Source of the DNA: Bacteroidetes bacterium UBA7368
GTDB lineage: Bacteria > Bacteroidota > Rhodothermia > Rhodothermales > UBA10348
Direction: 5' to 3'
Assembly: GCA_002469915.1 (NCBI GenBank)
Contig: DKOG01000152.1
Span: 1-9,051, forward strand
Length of the DNA stretch: 9,051 bases
Part shown: positions 6,099 to 9,051 of the stretch, one piece after another
Position numbering within the stretch: the stretch's first letter is position 1
Layout of the letters: every line of letters begins with the position of its first letter
Made by a program: the position numbers and the translations under genes
Notes under the pieces: generated by a model
Seen by the model: the letters and a program-made list of their open reading frames with translations, nothing else
Database searches by the model: none
What the model was told of the DNA's origin: nothing

Positions 6099-6695
6099 AT
6101 GAAACCAGCCGCACTGGTATCCGTCGTCATCCTAGTCGTACTTGGCATTGCAGTCTTCTCCGGATTCGGCACATACAATAGCCTGGTAGATTCAGACGAA
6201 ACCGTCATTCAGTCATGGGCGGACGTTGAGACACAATATCAACGTAGATCTGACCTTATTCCCAACCTAGTTCGCACCGTTCAGGGAGCCGCAGACTTTG
6301 AATCAGAGACGCTCGAAGCCGTGACGAGTGCTCGGGCTCGGGCTACCTCTATCAACTTGAATGCAGATGATCTGGGCGATCCTGCCAAAATGGAGGAATT
6401 CATGGCTGCTCAGCAGTCCCTTTCAGGGGCGCTTGGTAGGCTGTTAATGGTGACGGAAAATTATCCAGATCTGAGGGCTACTGAAGGATTTAGGGACCTA
6501 CAAGTTCAATTGGAAGGCACGGAGAACCGAATAAACGTTGCTCGTCGCGATTTCAATGGTACGGTTGCCGATTATAATCGGGCCGTGCGACGTTTCCCGG
6601 GATCGATCATTGCATCCATGACTGGATTTGATCGCAAAGCCTCTTTTGAGGCTGTTTCTGGTGCAGAAAAAGCCCCAGTGGTAGAATTTGACTAA
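6099..6695 (+). CDS. lemA: LemA family membrane protein
   Basis: 198 residues from ATG 6099. An N-terminal transmembrane helix (about 3-24, AALVSVVILVVLGIAVFSGF) is followed by the LemA hallmark: TYNSLV, then WADVETQYQRRSDLIPNLV (conserved QxQRRxDLIPNLV) and further heptad-rich helices, with FNGTVADYNRAVRRFPGSI near the end. Length and topology are normal for LemA. The reading frame is open up to ATG 6024, but the extra 25 residues (MRRTSDRKPTCC...) are unlike any LemA start and would place a polar segment before the signal anchor, so 6099 is preferred. LemA proteins are membrane proteins with a long helical domain; their biochemical role is unclear, but they are very often encoded beside TPM-domain proteins, as here. 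The stop overlaps the next gene's start by 8 bp. Confidence 0.92.
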   Translation: MKPAALVSVVILVVLGIAVFSGFGTYNSLVDSDETVIQSWADVETQYQRRSDLIPNLVRTVQGAADFESETLEAVTSARARATSINLNADDLGDPAKMEEFMAAQQSLSGALGRLLMVTENYPDLRATEGFRDLQVQLEGTENRINVARRDFNGTVADYNRAVRRFPGSIIASMTGFDRKASFEAVSGAEKAPVVEFD

Positions 6696-7494
6696 ATATC
6701 CTAGCATACACAGAGTAGCCAGCGGATTCTTATTTCTGCTACTTTGTAGCGTTTTTTCCGTCACAGCTCAGACCGTCCAAACAGTAGCCCCTTCGGGTCG
6801 CTGGGTTACTGATGCCGGTGATTTTTTGGACCGGACGGAGGAAAGTATTTTGGATAGGAAACTGTCTGGATATGCAGATAGCACATCTACTCAGATTGTG
6901 GTCGTGACGGTTAGAGATCTCGGGGGGTACGACGCTCAGGAATATGCACTCGCTATCGGCCGAAATTGGAAGGTTGGTCAGAGTGATAAAAATAATGGTG
7001 TCGTTATTCTCATTTCCCGCACAGAACGTGCTGTTCGCGTGGAAACGGGATACGGAATGGAAGGTGTGCTTCCTGACGCACTGGCTGGTAGACTCGTTCG
7101 AGATATCATGGTACCCTCATTCAAGTCGGGTGAGTTTTTTCAGGGCATTAACACTGCGGTAGATGTCATCATCGCGGTTGCCTCTGGCGAATTCGATGCA
7201 GACAGTATTGAGCAGCGTCGTAATCCTCAGCCCATCTCTCCGATCATGGTGTATTTCATCATCATGTTCATCTATTTTGTCATTTCTGCCATTAGGAATA
7301 AGGGAAATAGGGGCGGCAAAAGAGGACGTAGGAACCAGTACAACGCACTACCCATGATATTTTTTGGGAATAGTATGGGGCACGGCAGATCTGGTGGCTT
7401 TGGCGGTGGAGGAGGATTTAGTGGTGGCGGATTCGGAGGATTTGGTGGCGGTGGTGGTGGTTTCGGCGGCGGTGGAGCCGGCGGGAGCTGGTAG
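6688..7494 (+). CDS. TPM domain protein (YgcG family), secreted/membrane-anchored with Gly-rich tail
   Basis: 268 residues starting at TTG 6688; no ATG or GTG lies between it and the end of the signal peptide, so the rare start is well supported. A signal peptide covers about 1-27 (FLFLLLCSVFSVTA then Q). The TPM domain (about 38-165) has WVTDAGDFLD, TSTQIVVVTVRDLGG, GRNWKVGQSDKNNGVVILIS and VRVETGYGMEGVLPDALAGR, all typical of the family. A transmembrane helix (about 184-203) is followed by a basic stretch and a C-terminal tail of almost pure Gly/Phe/Ser (231-268) ending GGSW, also typical. Expected topology: TPM domain in the periplasm, Gly-rich tail in the cytoplasm. The family has been linked to phosphatase-like and membrane quality-control roles, but the activity here is unknown. 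It overlaps lemA by 8 bp, the classic LemA-TPM pairing. Confidence 0.93.
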   Translation: MTKYPSIHRVASGFLFLLLCSVFSVTAQTVQTVAPSGRWVTDAGDFLDRTEESILDRKLSGYADSTSTQIVVVTVRDLGGYDAQEYALAIGRNWKVGQSDKNNGVVILISRTERAVRVETGYGMEGVLPDALAGRLVRDIMVPSFKSGEFFQGINTAVDVIIAVASGEFDADSIEQRRNPQPISPIMVYFIIMFIYFVISAIRNKGNRGGKRGRRNQYNALPMIFFGNSMGHGRSGGFGGGGGFSGGGFGGFGGGGGGFGGGGAGGSW

Positions 7495-7505
7495 CGGAGA
7501 TCAAG

Positions 7506-7826
7506 ATGAATAGACTTGACCAGCTTTTAGCTTTTCACCTAGAGGATCCCAACGACTCGTTTATTCGGTTTGCTCTGGCCGCGGAATATCGAAAGCTGGG
7601 GCAACTAGAAAAGGCCCTCAAAAGTTTTGAGGATCTGATGGCGAAAGATCCGGACTACGTCGGCTTGTACTTCCACTTGGGAAAAACGTTGGAAGCTACC
7701 CTTCAGGTAGATCGGGCCAAAGAGATTTATCGCGAGGGCATCAGACGTGCGGGCATCCTGCGGGATTTTCACGCTCGGGCAGAACTGCAATCGGCTTTAT
7801 TGGAAGCGGAGGGCTTTGACGAATGA
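7506..7826 (+). CDS. Small TPR-repeat protein
   Basis: 106 residues, cytoplasmic (no signal peptide or membrane helix). Two tetratricopeptide repeats are visible: about 18-50 (FALAAEYRKLGQLEKALKSFEDL) and 51-84 (GLYFHLGKTLEATLQVDRAKEIYREGI), followed by a capping helix 88-101. The N-terminus LDQLLAFHLEDPNDSF is characteristic of a ~100-residue TPR family widespread in Bacteroidota and relatives, whose role is unknown beyond presumed protein-protein contacts. A strong Shine-Dalgarno sequence GGAGA (7496-7500) lies 5 nt before the ATG, starting 2 bp after the TPM stop. The stop overlaps the next ATG (ATGA, 7823-7826), so co-translation with the LysM gene is likely. Confidence 0.9.
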   Translation: MNRLDQLLAFHLEDPNDSFIRFALAAEYRKLGQLEKALKSFEDLMAKDPDYVGLYFHLGKTLEATLQVDRAKEIYREGIRRAGILRDFHARAELQSALLEAEGFDE

Positions 7827-8650
7827 AAACGACGCTATTTGCACTTTTGATGGGTGTTTGGTCTGTAACAGTCTATGCGCAAGAGGCCCGTTCTTATGAG
7901 GTAAAGCCCGGAGATACGTTATACGGTATTGCCCGCTTGCATCAACTCAGTGTAGACGAGTTGACTCAAATGAATGGTCTCGAAGACGGAGTCATTCGAG
8001 CCGGAATGATATTGAAGGTCAGTTTTACTGCACCCGTTGAGCCCTCGGACGATCGTGAAGAACTGGTAATGGGTTCGCATTCCATTCAATCGTTAGCTCA
8101 GCACATTGGGATTTCCGAGGAAGACCTTTTGGATCTCAATCCGGAAATAAATGTGGTCATAGAGAAGCTAAATAATTTCTCACTTGAAGACGCGGACATC
8201 CCCACGCGCTATGAAGTAAAAGCAGGTGATACGCTGTACGGAATTGCTAGGCAGAATCAGCAGTCGGTTACTTCACTTCGGGAAATGAATCGTCTTTCCA
8301 ATTCAGGAATACGTCCTGGACAGATGCTTCAAGTGGGATCTGCACCGCCAAAAGGCGTGTCCCGATGGAAGTCAGATGGGTCAATTGGTGTGGGAGTGTA
8401 TCCTGAAGCCTTCGATGGCCGTATGCTGCAAAGCGGCCTGACCTACCTATCCTCTAGTCTGATTGTAAGTCATCCTACATATCGGGCAGGAACGCTAGTG
8501 TTGCTCAAAGTCGCAGACAGTGATTCAGAGGTGCTATGCATCGTGGCTGACGAAAGTCTGTCTTTGGATTTACCTGTCATAGACATTTCCGCTAGGGTAG
8601 CGGAATATCTGAATGGGGCGCATCAAGTAGAAGTGTTCACACTGAAGTAG
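7823..8650 (+). CDS. Secreted LysM protein with C-terminal RlpA-like double-psi beta-barrel
   Basis: 275 residues. A signal peptide (about 1-19, ending TVYA then QEA) sends it to the periplasm. LysM 1 spans about 24-66 (YEVKPGDTLYGIARLHQLSVDEL) and LysM 2 about 129-171 (YEVKAGDTLYGIARQNQQSV); both are well conserved and should bind peptidoglycan. The segment 84-110 (GSHSIQSLAQHIGISEEDLLDLNPEI) looks like a diverged middle LysM. The C-terminal part (187-274) fits the RlpA-like double-psi beta-barrel: GVGVYPEAFDGR, SHPTYRAGTLVLLKV, CIVADES, IDISARVAEYL. The His (H217) and Asp (D243) at the usual positions are present, but the common NDRGP block is replaced by ADESL, so lytic transglycosylase activity is doubtful. 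The role is probably in cell-wall binding or remodelling. The start overlaps the TPR gene by ATGA, and the stop is 3 bp before the next gene. Confidence 0.85.
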   Translation: MKTTLFALLMGVWSVTVYAQEARSYEVKPGDTLYGIARLHQLSVDELTQMNGLEDGVIRAGMILKVSFTAPVEPSDDREELVMGSHSIQSLAQHIGISEEDLLDLNPEINVVIEKLNNFSLEDADIPTRYEVKAGDTLYGIARQNQQSVTSLREMNRLSNSGIRPGQMLQVGSAPPKGVSRWKSDGSIGVGVYPEAFDGRMLQSGLTYLSSSLIVSHPTYRAGTLVLLKVADSDSEVLCIVADESLSLDLPVIDISARVAEYLNGAHQVEVFTLK

Positions 8651-8653
8651 GGT

Positions 8654-9051
8654 ATGGGAAGCACGATTAAGACACCGAGAGACCAACCTGGTCCAATCAC
8701 TGGCTGGGTGACGACGGGATATTTTTCTTCCACAAAGACAGCGACCTACGGCTTCCTGGCAGCCCTTCCTCTCCTAGCCATGTATGAGGCGTTGATTCTT
8801 CTGGTTAATGGAGACCAGCTTGCACAGGTTCGCGTTGGTGCGGACATCTGGATAAAACAGACACTTGCATTGATTGGAGTATACGGGGTCTATGCTATCG
8901 GTCTCGTAGTACTTGTTGTTGGGATCTTCGTTTTTGTGCGAGAACGATCTAAAAAAATACCTTTAAAGCCCGAGTATTTCGGTTGGATGTTGGGGGAAAG
9001 CGCCATTTATGCTGTTGTTGTTGCCTTTCTTGTCTCTGGTATTGTCGGGCT
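8654..9051 (+). CDS. Integral membrane protein, probably CPBP family intramembrane protease (partial, N-terminal)
   Basis: Open frame from ATG 8654, 3 bp after the LysM stop, to the window edge (132 complete codons). A short polar N-terminus (MGSTIKTPRDQPGP) precedes YFSSTKTATYGFLAALPLLAMYEALILLVN, whose hydrophobic part is a first membrane helix. VRVGADIWIKQTL follows, then a second helix around GVYAIGLVVLVVGIFVFV, a basic loop RERSKKIPLKPEYF, and a third helix AIYAVVVAFLVSGIVG. The YxxxTKTATY-x-FL...LPLL-x-x-YE start and the R-x-GAD motif resemble a group of CPBP (CAAX/Abi-type) membrane proteases. The diagnostic EE-x3-R and H motifs would lie beyond the window, so the family call is tentative. 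Membership of the LemA-TPM-TPR-LysM operon is likely from the spacing. Confidence 0.7.
   Translation, partial: MGSTIKTPRDQPGPITGWVTTGYFSSTKTATYGFLAALPLLAMYEALILLVNGDQLAQVRVGADIWIKQTLALIGVYGVYAIGLVVLVVGIFVFVRERSKKIPLKPEYFGWMLGESAIYAVVVAFLVSGIVG

Noticed and set aside
7380..7494. GGT/GGC-rich low-complexity DNA resembling a tandem repeat
   Set aside because: It is the Gly-rich C-terminal tail normal for TPM-domain proteins, ending in the typical GGSW.

Overview
The window looks like chromosomal DNA from a free-living Gram-negative bacterium of the Bacteroidota/Rhodothermota/Balneolota type. This is inferred from gene families, not from a marker gene. The clues are an ECF sigma factor followed by an anti-sigma factor and a DUF4252 protein, an S41 peptidase of the long form with a GGGG-x-x-PD motif, a ~100-residue TPR protein of a kind common in that group, and a glycine-rich repeat protein resembling ones I recall from Rhodothermales. 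Base composition is moderate and even. I see no tRNA, rRNA, CRISPR array, insertion sequence or phage gene.

Layout. (1) 1-221 (+): the C-terminal end of a beta-CASP metallo-beta-lactamase-fold nuclease. It converges on (2) a minus-strand block at 241-4127, transcribed from right to left: an S41 C-terminal processing peptidase, an iron-containing alcohol dehydrogenase whose start overlaps the peptidase stop (TAATG), and, after 92 bp, a secreted protein built almost entirely of ~16-residue Gly-rich repeats. (3) A 169-bp divergent intergenic region at 4128-4296 carries three copies of TTCAGGT. (4) 4297-5987 (+): ECF sigma factor, single-pass anti-sigma factor and secreted DUF4252 protein, packed with overlaps or 1-bp gaps. 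(5) 6099-9051 (+): LemA, TPM-domain protein, small TPR protein, LysM/double-psi-beta-barrel protein and the start of an integral membrane protein, probably a CPBP-type protease. All of these abut or overlap after a 111-bp leader.

Most of the encoded proteins act at the cell envelope: a periplasmic processing protease, a secreted repeat protein, membrane signalling by sigma/anti-sigma/DUF4252, the LemA-TPM membrane pair, a peptidoglycan-binding LysM protein and a membrane protein. A plausible inference is that the ECF sigma factor controls an envelope-maintenance regulon that includes some neighbours. The sequence alone does not prove this.

The most unusual signals are a perfect 14-bp inverted repeat, extended by an inner 4-bp stem, inside the sigma-factor coding sequence (4641-4680), and the regular 16-residue repeat protein, predicted to be a beta-solenoid (463-1077). 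No wholly new multi-gene system is evident.
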